Part shown: piece by piece, positions 29,991-40,066 of the stretch
Position numbering within the stretch: the stretch's first letter is position 1
Layout: each line of letters opens with the position of its first letter
From: CAVQRC01 sp963715045
GTDB taxonomy: Bacteria; Planctomycetota; Planctomycetia; Pirellulales; Lacipirellulaceae
Direction of reading: 5' to 3'
DNA length: 64,000 nucleotides
Assembly: GCA_963715045.1 (NCBI GenBank)
Contig: CAVQRC010000008.1
Coordinates: forward strand, 1 to 64,000
Notes under the pieces: model-generated
Told to the model about the DNA's origin: nothing
Databases searched by the model: none
What the model saw: the letters and a program-made list of their open reading frames with translations, nothing else
Translations under genes and position numbers: made by a program

Positions 29991-31049
29991 TCACAGCACA
30001 CCCATCAGGCGGAGCAGGGCCACGATTCTTAGATCGTTGAACAGGACCGGCGAAGCAAAGAACACCGGGCGCTCGATGCCGCGAAACCGCCGCTTGAACT
30101 GGGCGTGTCCCTGAAGGTTGTAGAAGTAGCGGTTTACCCACCCGGCCCGGTAGGCGTAGCTCCACCAGAATTCCAGCAGCGGATTGCGGGAATAGGAGTG
30201 CCGCGCGATGTCCGCCAGCGGAGAGAGTCCCAGTCGGACCGTCTTGCGACCCTCGGCCTGGAACGTCTCGATGGCATGTTTCATGATTCCCTGCTCGGCG
30301 TAGTTGGTGGCCTGCGGTCGCCGGCGTTTGAAGACCGTGGAGTAGCCAGTCACTTCGCCCTCTTCGTAGACCGGGTCGAAGAACACGAAGGCTTGCAGGT
30401 TGTCGTCGGCATCGAAGAGAAAGAACTTGCGGACGTCTGGTTCGTCCTCGATGAGCAGCGGTCGATTGAGGAAGGTCACCTCGCGGTTTCGGATCGTTCG
30501 TGTCCGCCGCCAGGCGTCCGAGAGGTCCCGCACCCTCTCGAAATCGAACTGATCGTAGGTCAACTCCCGGATCGTGTAGTGCCTGCGTTCGAGCCAGTTA
30601 GCGGCGTAGCGGAGCGGTTCCTTTGATTTGCCGGCAAACGTGTAGTTCGGCAGGTCGAGGATGGTGTCGATTCCCATCTGCGTGACGCGAAATCCGCGGT
30701 CCGAAAGTCTGGCCGCCGTTGTCTCGTCGACATTGACGAAGCAGGATTTCGCATGGGTGCGGCAAAAGTCGTCGATCAGTCCGTCGTGATGCCGCCCTTC
30801 GGCGACCGGGTCGCCGAGAGCGAAGGCGACTCCCCACCTTTGTGCATAGGCCTGGTATCCGCGGTGATCGGCGAAGTGCTCGAGTCCTGGCTGACAAACT
30901 GTTGCATAGGCGATGGTGAAGTCGCCAAAGTGACGGGCCACCGACCATCGCCGTCGTACGTCATCACTCCACGACGCCGGCCAGAAGCCGAGGTCGGGGG
31001 GCGTGGCGAGGGCGGGTGCGACGGTTGTGTTTGCGAACGATGTGATCAT
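29991..31049 (-). CDS. DUF2156-type (phosphatidylglycerol lysyltransferase-like) protein
   Basis: 352 residues related to the C-terminal DUF2156 domain of MprF, a double acyltransferase (GNAT-like) fold. Visible features: FTIAYATVCQPGLEHF, ALGDPVAEGRHHDGLIDDF, then LFDADDNLQAFVFFDPVYEEGEVTGYSTVFKRR split over several strands, and a C-terminal LGLSPLADI with NRYFYNLQGHAQFKRRFRG near the end. MprF proteins transfer an aminoacyl group to lipids, but this one lacks the membrane flippase half, so the substrate could differ. It lies 18 bases after a methyltransferase gene on the same strand and is probably co-transcribed with it. Intact frame. Confidence 0.72.
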   Translation of the reverse strand: MITSFANTTVAPALATPPDLGFWPASWSDDVRRRWSVARHFGDFTIAYATVCQPGLEHFADHRGYQAYAQRWGVAFALGDPVAEGRHHDGLIDDFCRTHAKSCFVNVDETTAARLSDRGFRVTQMGIDTILDLPNYTFAGKSKEPLRYAANWLERRHYTIRELTYDQFDFERVRDLSDAWRRTRTIRNREVTFLNRPLLIEDEPDVRKFFLFDADDNLQAFVFFDPVYEEGEVTGYSTVFKRRRPQATNYAEQGIMKHAIETFQAEGRKTVRLGLSPLADIARHSYSRNPLLEFWWSYAYRAGWVNRYFYNLQGHAQFKRRFRGIERPVFFASPVLFNDLRIVALLRLMGVL

Positions 31050-31067
31050 GTTGGCACGGTTGGCTGG

Positions 31068-31803
31068 CTACGCTGCTCGTCTGGCACACAGATTCCGGAA
31101 GACGACCGGACCGACCTGTGCGAACTTGAACTCGGTGGTCGATTCGAGCGTGAATCCCAATTCCTTGAGAACCGGCACGTAGTCGTGATTCTCGTGCCAG
31201 TCCATCATCCCCAGCAACCAGAAGGGGAGCATGGCCGCGTGCAGGTAGAACCGGTTGACCCAGCGACTCGTCCAGGACCCGGCAGGAGGTGCGACGTCGG
31301 CGATCAGGAAGCGGCCTCCGGGCCGGACGTAATCGACCGCTTGCGTGAGCAAGCCCCGCATGACGGAATCCCGAAAGCAGTTGAAGAAAAAATTCCCGGC
31401 GACGGCGTCGAAGTCGTGTGGCTCGAATCCGGCAGTTGACTTCAAATCTTGAAAGCGACCGCAGAACAGGTTGCCGTGCAATCGCTCCCTGGCGAGGCGA
31501 TGCGCCAGCTTCGCGATCATTTTCGCCGAGGTATCCACGGCGGTCACCTGACAGCCACTGCCGCGAGGCTTCGACGACTTCACAGCCGCAGCCACAGCCA
31601 ATAAATAGAACTTCGTCGGCCGGTTTCAACCACGCGAGTTGCGACAGCTTGGCGGCCCGGATCTGTCCCAGCGAGTAAACCTGTGAAATGCTCTCGTAAA
31701 AGGTCGCGACGATGTCAAAACTGCGATGCTCAGCAACCGAATACGGAACGTCTGACGTCGCGTACGACTGAACCTGATTGCTGTCGGAAACGTTCTCGCT
31801 CAT
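31068..31803 (-). CDS. Class I SAM-dependent methyltransferase, one frameshift
   Basis: About 245 residues. The SAM-binding motif I reads VLFIGCGCGCEV near residue 68, followed after a frame change near 31595 by VTAVDTSAKMIAKL (motif II), FDAVAGNFFFNCF (motif III/IV) and YVRPGGRFLIADVAPPAG (post-motif). This is the Rossmann-fold Ubi/COQ5-like pattern. The length is 3n+1, consistent with one extra base. Start ATG at 31801-31803; a further 11 codons upstream are possible. Adjacent DUF2156 gene suggests both modify a common small or lipid molecule, which is inference. Confidence 0.8.
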
Positions 31804-31955
31804 GATTGCTGCTTCGGTCGCCGGCGCTAACATCTGGTACGGCCGGATTATGGCATAGTCCCGACTCAGATGCTAGGAGGCCGCAAGGGGGCCGACAAGT
31901 TGCGGGTCTGGCCAGGGCCCGATTGGCCGTACCACCGGCCGGACAGGAGAAGCAG

Positions 31956-33122
31956 ATGAAACGCAGTGAGGACCGAATCCTGACGACCCATGTCGGCAGT
32001 CTTGCCCGGCCGGAGCGGCAACTTCAACTGCTATTCGCGAAGGAACGTCGGCAGCCCTATGACTCAGCCGAGTTCGCGGAGTCGACGCGCGAAGCGGTTC
32101 AGCGAATCGTCGCCGGCCAGGTCGAGGCCGGGATCGATGTGGTCTGCGATGGTGAACAGAGCAAGTCGAGCTTTCTGACGTACATCACCGAACGACTCGC
32201 CGGATTCTCACCGAGTGAGGCGGGCGGCGAAGATCTGTGGGTGGATTCCCGCGAGACCCTGGCGTTTCCCGAGTTCTATGAAGCCCACCGCCGAGCCCGG
32301 GCGGGGCTCATCGCCGAACCCGTCCGGCTCGTGTGCACCGGCCCGATTTCGTACACGGGCCACGAGATCCTCCGGCGGGACATCGAGAATGTGAAGGTCG
32401 CTGCGTCGGGGAAGAACGTGCAAGAGGTCTTCATGACGGCGGTCTCTCCGTCTGACGTCGAGGGGCAACAGTCGAACCAGTTCTACGAATCGGATGAAGC
32501 CTACCTGTACGCGATCGCCGACGCGATGCACGAAGAGTATCGAGCGATCGTCGACGCCGGGCTGTTACTTCAGATCGACGATCCGCGTCTGTTGACCTAC
32601 TACATCGCCCGACCGGATCTTACGGTTGAAGACTGTCGTCGATGGGCCGAAATTCGTGTCGAGGCTCTGAACCACGCTCTGCGGGGTCTGCCCGAGGAGC
32701 GGATCCGGTTTCACACCTGCTATGGGATCAACATCGGCCCGCGGGTGCATGAAATGAATCTCGCCGACATCGTCGACATCATGCTCCGTGTGAACGCCGG
32801 GGCCTACCTGTTCGAGGCCGGAAATCCCCGGCACGAACACGAATGGCACGTCTGGGAAGACGTCCCGCTCGCCGAAGGGAAAATCCTTGTTCCCGGCGTA
32901 ATTTCGCATTCGACGCCGTTGGTGGAGCATCCCGAACTCGTGGCCCAACGACTCGTCCGATTCGCGAACATCGTGGGCCGTGAGAACGTCATGGGTGGCA
33001 GTGACTGCGGATTCGCCTCGTTTGCGGCCACCGAGCAGGAGATTCATCCGAGTATCGTGTGGGCCAAATTCGCCAGCCTTGCCGAGGGTGCGCGGATCGC
33101 TTCGGAAGAACTCTGGAAATGA
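31956..33122 (+). CDS. Cobalamin-independent methionine synthase family protein (MetE C-terminal-like)
   Basis: 388 residues with the TIM-barrel fold of the MetE catalytic domain. It opens RILTTHVGSLARP, typical of stand-alone MetE-like proteins. Probable zinc ligands: His and Cys in RFHTCYGIN (near residue 254), Glu in LFEAGNPRHEHE and Cys in GGSDCGFASF (near 350). The family transfers methyl groups to thiols; true MetE is about twice as long and has an N-terminal barrel, absent here. ATG at 31956 follows a CAGGAGAAG site. Alternative roles include other methyl-thiol transferases or C-S lyases of the same fold. Intact frame. Confidence 0.85.
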   Translation: MKRSEDRILTTHVGSLARPERQLQLLFAKERRQPYDSAEFAESTREAVQRIVAGQVEAGIDVVCDGEQSKSSFLTYITERLAGFSPSEAGGEDLWVDSRETLAFPEFYEAHRRARAGLIAEPVRLVCTGPISYTGHEILRRDIENVKVAASGKNVQEVFMTAVSPSDVEGQQSNQFYESDEAYLYAIADAMHEEYRAIVDAGLLLQIDDPRLLTYYIARPDLTVEDCRRWAEIRVEALNHALRGLPEERIRFHTCYGINIGPRVHEMNLADIVDIMLRVNAGAYLFEAGNPRHEHEWHVWEDVPLAEGKILVPGVISHSTPLVEHPELVAQRLVRFANIVGRENVMGGSDCGFASFAATEQEIHPSIVWAKFASLAEGARIASEELWK

Positions 33123-33170
33123 CTTGACCGACTCCAGAGCTTTGGAGTTCGGTGATTCATCACCGCTTTC

Positions 33171-34771
33171 CTACAGACCACCGCGGAGTATCAGGGCACC
33201 GTTGTGGTAGCCGCGGTTGCCCGGTACCGAGTGCGATGCCGCTGCGACGGTGGGAATCGCCGTTCCCACCTGCGACGCACGACTCAGGCGGCCAGCTCGC
33301 GAAATGACAAAGCGGCAACATTGACGCACTCCAAGGTCAGGGTTGGATCGCTCGAGGGTACGCCAGACCCGGCCGCGGAGTTTCAGGACCGGGCGGCTCG
33401 TGCCAATGAAGCCACCGGCGAGCAACGAGAAGGCGAGCCGCCGACCTTCGTGGGTGGTCACGTAGCCGGAGATTGTCGACACACTGCTCATGCCGCCGCT
33501 CTTGGCGGCCACCGGCAGGGTATCGGGCGGGTCCGGTTCTCCAGCGACCGGCTCGCCATCGATCGTGTACTTGAGAAGCGAATCATAGAAAGTTCTTGCG
33601 TGGCGATGCCGGTGCATGAACGCCAACAGCCGGGTTGATGAGTCGGCAGTGATCAGGTTGTACCGCGACAGGCCGGAACCATCGACGATTCGGAACGCAT
33701 CCCGATCGAGGCCCGCGGTTGCGACGAGCCACTGGCCGAATACTGCCGCCCCGTCGTTCCAGGTAGGACGCTGGATGCCGTGGGCGATCGCGATCTCGTG
33801 GAGCAGTATCTCGCCAACCGCGTTCTCGCTGACGTGATTGAAATGCTCGAGGATCTCCGCCAGCGGTGGTCCTTCGTGTACGACGACCGTCTCTTCGAGC
33901 CGTGGACTGGGTTTGCCTTCCTGCGGAGCGGGAGGGTCGACCAACTCGATTCCCGCGTCGATGAGTCGTCGACGAATAACTCCCGCGACCCATTTGCCGG
34001 GATCGTGCATCGTGAGCGAGAGGGCGGCCGGCTCCGAACCGTGCCTTGGGGCACGCACGCCAATCAGCTCTGCAAACGGGAGGCGGGTGGCGGCCGGTGC
34101 GTTGACTTCCGCATCCGGTTCGTACTCGATGGGCGGGTGGTCGGAAGGAGGATCGAGTCGGGCCAGCGGCGGGTCGGATTTCTGCGGAATGAGCAGTAGT
34201 TTCAGAACATTGAAGTCGACCATCAGCGGCGTGATCGACATGTTGTAGGCTCGCTCGGATCGTCGTCCCACATCCAGCCTGGACCCTTCAAGGGCGAGGC
34301 GTATCGCGAATTGTCGACGCGAACCCGACCCTGTATTCGAGTGAGCTGCCATTCGCGGACGCCGCGGTCGACAAGTTCGAGCAGCTGTCCGCTCGTCAAC
34401 TTCGGGTCTCCTCCGCCGATCAGCACAAGATCGCCGTGGAGTACGCCCTGGCGGATCGGGCCGGCTGCGACCACGCGGGTCCGGAATCGATGTTCCGGGT
34501 CGAACGTGTCAAGCGCGACGGCCGTCGTGTAGATCTTGAGGTTCGAGGCGGGAGTCATGAGTCGGTCGCCGCCGCGATCGTAGAGAACTTCGCCAGTCTC
34601 GAGGTCGACGACCTTGAGGGTGACTGTCGTCCGGCGGGCCGTTGCGTCGTGGTCCAAAGTGCGATCGAGAGCGGCGGCGAGTTGGGACTTGTCGAGAGCA
34701 TCGGCGGCTCCGACAAGAACTCCCCAGCAAACTGCCACTGCCATTGCCCAAATGAGATTTCGACCCGGCAT
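33171..34771 (-). CDS. dacB: D-alanyl-D-alanine carboxypeptidase/endopeptidase (PBP4 family S13), frameshifted
   Basis: About 530 residues. The signal peptide ends near VGAADA. Penicillin-binding motifs are in place: SNLK within TPASNLKIYTTAV (near residue 74, SxxK), SEN within HVSENAVGEIL (near 313, SxN) and KSGGMSSVSTISGYV (near 422, KTG-type). LVLIGGGDPKLTS is the usual S13 block between the first two. These enzymes trim or cut peptidoglycan cross-links in the periplasm. The frame breaks near 34250, and the last 50 residues after LRGRVWRTLE look like a frameshifted tail, so the true stop may lie slightly upstream. Planctomycetes do contain peptidoglycan, so the role is plausible. Confidence 0.85.
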
Positions 34772-34843
34772 GGATATAGTCTCAGCGTACTCGGGCGGTG
34801 CGATGGTGGTGTGGTGGCGGTTTGGTGGTTCAGTCACTGGTGG

Positions 34844-35154
34844 GTGCCACTCGCCGAGTGGCACAGCGCCGGTAGTTGCGTTGGAACTTCAATTAGACCG
34901 ATGGCGGCAGTTGGTGCCGTGCCTGCTCGGGCGGCGCGATGGTGGTTTGGTGGTTCAGACACACTCGGCGAGTGTGACCCACGTTGGCACAGCGCCGGTA
35001 GTTGCGGTGAAACTTCAATTGGGCCGATGGTGGTCCGGTGGTTCCGTCACTCTCGGCGAGAGTGACCCACTGTGGTGCCGCGCCGATAGTTGCGTAGGAA
35101 CTTCAACTGGACCGGTGGCGGTTTGGTAGTTCAGTCACCCTCGGCGAGTGTGAC
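34844..35154. repeat. Array of four imperfect tandem repeats, each with a GC hairpin
   Basis: Four hairpins are centred at 34854, 34968, 35056 and 35144, so the last three are spaced exactly 88 bases. Arms: GTGCCACTCG/CGAGTGGCAC (10 pairs), CACACTCG/CGAGTGTG (8), GTCACTCTCG/CGAGAGTGAC (10) and GTCACCCTCG/CGAGTGTGAC (9 of 10), each around one central base. Between them are repeats of the type AGCGCCGGTAGTTGCG and ACTTCAATTGGGCCG. Arm changes are compensated, so the fold seems conserved. They lie between the 5' end of the carboxypeptidase gene and the 3' end of the propeller gene. Confidence 0.85.
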
Positions 35155-35168
35155 CCACGGTGGCACGA

Positions 35169-36516
35169 TCACTGCTGCGGGCTGCGGATCGAGTACAGCC
35201 GGGCCGAAGTGCGAATCAATAACCGATCGCCAACGATCACCGGAGTCGCCGTCCCCATGTCGTCGTCGGCGAGCACGTTCTTATACAAGACCTCGAACTC
35301 GTCGCCCGCCCTGACCACGTGCGTGACGCCGTCTTCATCGAGACAGAAGATGCGATTGCCGATGGCCCAGGGCGACGCCGTGAATCCCGTCCCGCCGGCC
35401 ACCCGCTTGCGGGGGTAGATCTCGGTTCCGTCCTCCGCGTCGAAGCAGGCCAGCAGCCCCCGATCGTACAGCACATACAGGCGTCCATCATGCAGCAGCG
35501 ACGTCGGGTTGTAGGGGGCCGACTGGGGGTGGCCCAGGCAATCCAGTCGTTGGTTCGCTGCTCATTCTCGAGCGTGATATCGCCGCTCGCTCCCGAGCGA
35601 ATCGCGTAAATCGGCTTCTGGCGGTCGAGTACGTAGCCCGAGCTGAGATACAGCAGGCCGTCGCTGGCAAACGGCGTGGCAATCGTGATGCTCGATATGC
35701 CTCGCAGCGTCCACAGTTCCTTGCCGTCGAGGTCGTAGGAACGAACCTCGTCGGTGCCGGGCGTCACGATCTCCGTCCGGACGTCGTTTTCCCAGATGAA
35801 CGGCGTCGACCAGTTGCTCTTCTCGTCGCGACTCACCCGCCCAGACCTCCTCGCCGGTGTGCTTGTCGAGGGCGAGCAGATACGAGTCTTCTTCGTTGTC
35901 ATTGACGACGTACACGTGATTGCCGTGGACCACCGGCGAGGCGGCCGTCCCCCAGCCGTACCGCGTGACGTGCGGCTCGAGACGCTTCGACCAGACCTCG
36001 TTGCCCGCCAGGTCGAAGCAGTAGACGCCCACGTTGCCGAAATAGACGTAGAAGAACTGCCCGTCGGTAGCAGGCGTCTCCGAGGCAAAGCTGTTCTTGA
36101 GATGAATCGACGTCTCCGGGGAGCCCGCGTGTACCTGCTGTTCCCACAATGTGTGGCCCTTTTCCAGGTCCAGACAGAGGACCTTCCATTGATGCTCCGA
36201 CTCGGGCGGCTGGGGACGGTTGCCGCCGAAATACAGGCCCTTCTTCGGGGGCTCCGATTCGCCCAGATTCACGACCGTCGCGATCAGCACCCGCCCGTCG
36301 GCCACACAAGGTGACGCCCAGCCGCGGCCGGGAATCTCGGTCTTCCACTCGACATTCTCGGTCGCCGACCATTCGGCCGGTGGAGCCTCGCAGCGGGCAC
36401 GCTCCGCGAGGTGTCAAGAAAGGCCGCTGTGGTCGGCGCTTCGTCTGCCAGCGTAGAACGGAGACTGCCAGTCGCCGCGACGGCGAGCAGAGCTGGAGCC
36501 AGTATCGAGAGTTCAT
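35169..36516 (-). CDS. Secreted PQQ-type beta-propeller protein, frameshifted
   Basis: About 449 residues. A signal peptide (MNSRYWLQ... continuing LLAVAATGSLRSTLA after a frame change near 36490) leads into an eight-bladed quinoprotein-like propeller. Blades are marked by GRGWASPCVADGRVLIATVV, GWGTAASPVVHGNHVYVVND, KHTGEEVW, WSTPFIWENDVRTEIVTPG, LYLSSGYVLDRQKPI and GTATPVIVGDRLLIRT. No PQQ ligands are obvious, so it is more likely a structural, BamB-like or outer-surface protein. Additional indels occur near 35840 and 35530; length is 3n+1. Its stop abuts the hairpin array. It is divergent from the exporter operon. Confidence 0.85.
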
Positions 36517-36766
36517 GTTCGGCCGTGTCCTGGTCCTGGTCGCGAAGGTACGCCGGCTGCACGTGGTCGCAGGCCGGGAAGTCGACTGTATCGTATCCGC
36601 CCGGTTGCACAGCGTCAGCGGGGCACGATGTGACCACGACTTTGCCGGCGATTTCGGGCAATTCTGATCCGCCGCAGGCGAAGTGCCGCAGACATTATCG
36701 ACGCATGAGTCGCAGGCCCTGGCACTGGGCGGCGGCTCGACCGACAATCGGAAGACGATGGTGCCC

Positions 36767-38037
36767 ATGGAATCTCCCAACCCGCCTGCCGCCGCTCCCC
36801 AGCCAGCCAGTCTGCGCGGGGAACTCGCGTCGCTGAAAATCGACCGCTCACGAACCGGCAGGTCTTCCCGGTGTGGCCGGCCTGTTCTGGACGCTGGTGA
36901 TTGCCTTGCTGCTCGTCGCGATCGCCAGCGGCGGCTACTGGGCATTCCGCGACCGGTTGTTTCCGCTTCCGATCGTGAAGGTCGAGAGCGTGAGGATCAT
37001 GACCCTCGGCCAGGCCGCCACGCAGTTGACGGCCACGGGCTATCTCGAATCGCGGTGGCAGGCGGCGGTCAGAGCTCAAAGTGCCGGGAAGGATCGCCAG
37101 CATCCCGGTCGACGAAGGCGATCAGGTCAAGGCGGGAGACGTCCTCGCGGAACTCGAACACTCGGACCTCGACGCCATGCTCGCGACACGGCGGGTGGCG
37201 GTAACTCAGGCGGAAGCAGAACTCGCCGAGGCGGAGTTCAACGTGGAACAGGCGAGACGCGACCTGGCCCGCGAGCGGACGATTTTCGAACAGGACGCAG
37301 GAACGAAATCGGGGCTGGAGCGGGCCGAGACCAACTTCCAGGCCGCCCAGGCGATCCAACGGGCCCGCCTAGGCAGCGGTCGAGTCGGCCAGGAGCCTGG
37401 TGCTCGAAGCTCAGGAGGCGGTCCGCAACATGTTCATCTCACTTAATGAAACGTAGTGACAAAGGACGCGGAAAAGGGTGAATCGATCATGCCAGCAGTG
37501 GAGCCAGCTCCGGTCGCGGATCAGTGATCACTCTCGCCAAGCTCGACGAGTTGGAAGTCGACACGGACGTCAAGGAAGACTACCTTGGCCAGCTTCACAA
37601 GGGGCAGCCGGCAGAGATCGTCGTCGATGCGGCCCCCAACCGCCGCTACAAGGGGCGGCTGCGCGAAATCATCCCGATGGGCGATCGCACGCGGGGAGTT
37701 GTCAAAGTGAAGGTCACCGTGCTCGACCCCGATAAGCGGTTGTTTCCCGAGCTGAGTGCCACCGTCAATTTCCTGCCCATGCTGCGGAGGGAGAGCAGGC
37801 GAACCAGTCACAGGAGAAAGCAGTCTTTGCACGCTCGCGGCAATTCAGGAGGGGAGCGAAGGAAAGTTTGTCTGGGTCCTCGAGGACGATCGCGTGCGAA
37901 GGGCTGCCGTCCAGACTGAAGGGGAGACGAACGGCCAGTTGATCCGCGTGCGGGGCGATCTTCTCGGCGGCGAACAGGTGGTCATCGAGGGGCCTCCCGA
38001 CCTGAGTCCCGGCGATCAGGTACAGACCGCCGAGTGA
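36767..38037 (+). CDS. HlyD/MacA-type periplasmic adaptor of an efflux pump, frameshifted
   Basis: About 423 residues. After a proline-rich cytoplasmic start (MESPNPPAAAPQ) there is a membrane anchor (LFWTLVIALLLVAIASGGYW), a lipoyl half-motif (GRIASIPVDEGDQVKAGDVLAEL), a coiled-coil hairpin rich in A/E/R (ATRRVAVTQAEAELAEAEFNVEQA) and a beta-barrel part with LEVDTDVKEDYLGQLHKGQPAEI and LREIIPMGDRTRGVVKVKV. Frame changes occur near 36880, 37080, 37400, 37500 and 37790. ATG 36758 is nearly equal as a start. It leads an operon with an ATPase and two FtsX-type permeases, the MacAB layout. It bridges the inner membrane to an outer-membrane exit duct that is not seen here. Confidence 0.82.
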
Positions 38038-38184
38038 ACGAAGAAACGGAAGATTTCGCCAGAACCCGGCGGAGTGCTGCGGAACGTGAGAAAGAACCGC
38101 TTTTTCGTTCTGTTGAAACCGTTCGCCGGAATCGGCGGAACCCGCACTCCCAACCAGGCGGATTGAATCCAGTGAGGAGACGTC

Positions 38185-38904
38185 ATGTCGGATGAGCCCA
38201 GCGAGGTGGTCGTCGAATTGGTAAACGTCAGCAAGGAGACTATCGCGCAGCACGAGATCGAGATCCCGGTACTGACCAATACGACGCTCCACATTCCCAA
38301 GGGGGACTTCGTCGCCGTTATGGGTCCCTCGGGGTCGGGCAGTCGACTCTGTTGAATCTCTGCGCTGGACTCGATCGCCCGACCACGGGCCAGGTGATCG
38401 TGAACGGGCAGGATCTGGGCGAACTGTCCGAAGGAGGCTCTCGAAGTGGCGGAGCGAGAATCTCGGCTTCATCTTCCAGATGTACAACCTGATGCCCGTG
38501 TTGACGGCCCAGGAGAATGTCGAACTGCCGCTGCTGCTCACGCCCCTCAACCGGCCGCAGCGGCGGAAGCAGGCGGAGACTTCGCTGCGGATTGTGGGTC
38601 TGGAGGATCGCGCTGACCACTATCCACGCCAGCTCTCCGGAGGGCAGGAGCAGCGTGTCGCGATTGCCGGGCCCTGGCCAACGATCCAGTCCTGCTCCTG
38701 GCCGACGAGCCGACGGGAAATCTCGACGCCACCAGCGCCCAGGAGATCCTCGATCTGCTGGAGTCGCTGAATGCCCAATTCGGAACCACGATCATCATGG
38801 TCACCCACGATCCGAAGGCGGCCCGCCGTGCGAAACGCGTGTTGCACCTCGAGAAGGGGACCTTCGTGCAAGCCGACATCGAAGCCCTCGAGGCAGCCCG
38901 ATGA
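38185..38904 (+). CDS. ABC transporter ATP-binding protein (MacB/LolD type), frameshifted
   Basis: About 239 residues. Walker A begins VMGPSGSG and continues [13 protein letters not shown] after a missing base near 38340. Then comes the Q-loop [20 protein letters not shown], the signature [16 protein letters not shown], Walker [13 protein letters not shown] and the H-loop MVTHDP. The order and the TAQENVELP segment are typical of MacB/LolD/FtsE ATPases. Three indels occur, yet the total length is a multiple of three. The stop overlaps the next start (ATGA at 38901-38904). It drives the FtsX-type permeases through mechanotransmission and does not carry substrate itself. Confidence 0.88.
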
Positions 38905-40061
38905 AGTATCTGCCGCTGATCGTTCGCAACGTGCTGCGGAACAAAATCCGGTCCCTGTTCACGGGCGCCTCGATTGCGATGAGCCTGTTTCTGGTAGTTA
39001 CGCTCTACTCGCTGTTGACGCACCAGGAAGAGATTACGGACGCGACGAAGCTCTACAACCGGCTCGCCGTGCTGCACAAGGCGGGCCTCGCGGGACGATT
39101 GCCGATCGCCTACCTCGATCGCGTGCGGCGGATGCCGGGCGTCAAGGTCGCTGCTCCGATGTCGTGGTTCGGCGGTAATTACCGGGAAGAGACGGTCCAG
39201 TTCGCACAGTTCGGTACCGATCCCGAAACGATTTTCGACGTCTATGCAGAGCTTGAAATACCGCCGGAGCAGCTCGAGACCTGGAAGAATGACCGGACGG
39301 GCTGCATTGTGGGGTCGTTGATTGCGGCCAACAAAGGTTGGAAGATTGGCGACAAGATTCCGCTGCAGGGCAACATCTACCCGGTCGACCTGGAGCTGAC
39401 CGTCGACGGCATCTACGACGGCCCTTCGACTGCCGACAAGGAATGGGTGCTGTTTCACTTCGCCTACATGGATGAGGCGCTCAAGGAACTACGCGATCCT
39501 TCGGCCGGGAACGCCGGGATCCCTGACGCCTCGGGCCACGTCGGCCGAGAAAGTACCGGCGGTGATGCAGGCCATCGAGGCCGCATTCGCCAGTTCCGAC
39601 GCCCCCGTGAAGCCGATGACCGAGAAGCAATTCGCTCAGTCCTTCATGGAGATGATCGGCAATGTCAAAGGGTTCATCCAGTACACGTCGATCGCGGTCG
39701 TGGCGGCCCTGCTGTGCGTGGCGGCGAACACGATGGCCATGTCGTTCCGCGAACGCACGCGCGAGATTGCCCTGTTCAAGGCGATCGGGTTCCCGCGCAA
39801 TTCCGTCCTGGCGTTGTTTCTCGCCGAACCGGTCGTTATCGGGCTGCTCGGTGGTGTCGTCGGTGCGCTCGGTGGCAAGCTCATTGTCGCCGTCGTGGAT
39901 CTCAGCAAACTCGCTCCAGGGCTGGGCCGGTTGTATGTCCCGTGGAGCACCGCGCTGTATGGGGTGGCATTGGCGGCGGTATCGGGCTGGTGAGCGGCAT
40001 CATCCCTGCCTGGCGGGCGGCCCACATCTCCGTCATCGATGGTCTTCGAAAAATCGTGTAG
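38901..40061 (+). CDS. FtsX/MacB-type ABC permease, two frameshifts
   Basis: 386 residues. First helix near the N-terminus ([21 protein letters not shown]), a large periplasmic domain (MacB-PCD-like, residues 50-240), and three C-terminal helices: [42 protein letters not shown] and a final one ending in [12 protein letters not shown]. The motif [17 protein letters not shown] after the second helix is the FtsX-family hallmark. Compensating indels near 39500 and 39980 leave a multiple of three. Pairs with the following permease, so the transporter is probably a heterodimer. Confidence 0.85.
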   Translation: MKYLPLIVRNVLRNKIRSLFTGASIAMSLFLVVTLYSLLTHQEEITDATKLYNRLAVLHKAGLAGRLPIAYLDRVRRMPGVKVAAPMSWFGGNYREETVQFAQFGTDPETIFDVYAELEIPPEQLETWKNDRTGCIVGSLIAANKGWKIGDKIPLQGNIYPVDLELTVDGIYDGPSTADKEWVLFHFAYMDEALKELRDPSAGNAGIPDASGHVGRESTGGDAGHRGRIRQFRRPREADDREAIRSVLHGDDRQCQRVHPVHVDRGRGGPAVRGGEHDGHVVPRTHARDCPVQGDRVPAQFRPGVVSRRTGRYRAARWCRRCARWQAHCRRRGSQQTRSRAGPVVCPVEHRAVWGGIGGGIGLVSGIIPAWRAAHISVIDGLRKIV

Positions 40062-40066
40062 TGACC

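Noticed and set aside
33125..33155. Weak hairpin between the MetE-like and carboxypeptidase genes as a terminator
   Set aside because: The stem is short and interrupted and no T tract follows on either strand.
34844..35154. CRISPR array
   Set aside because: Units of about 88 bases with hairpins and similar spacers; no short unique spacers and no cas genes anywhere in the window.
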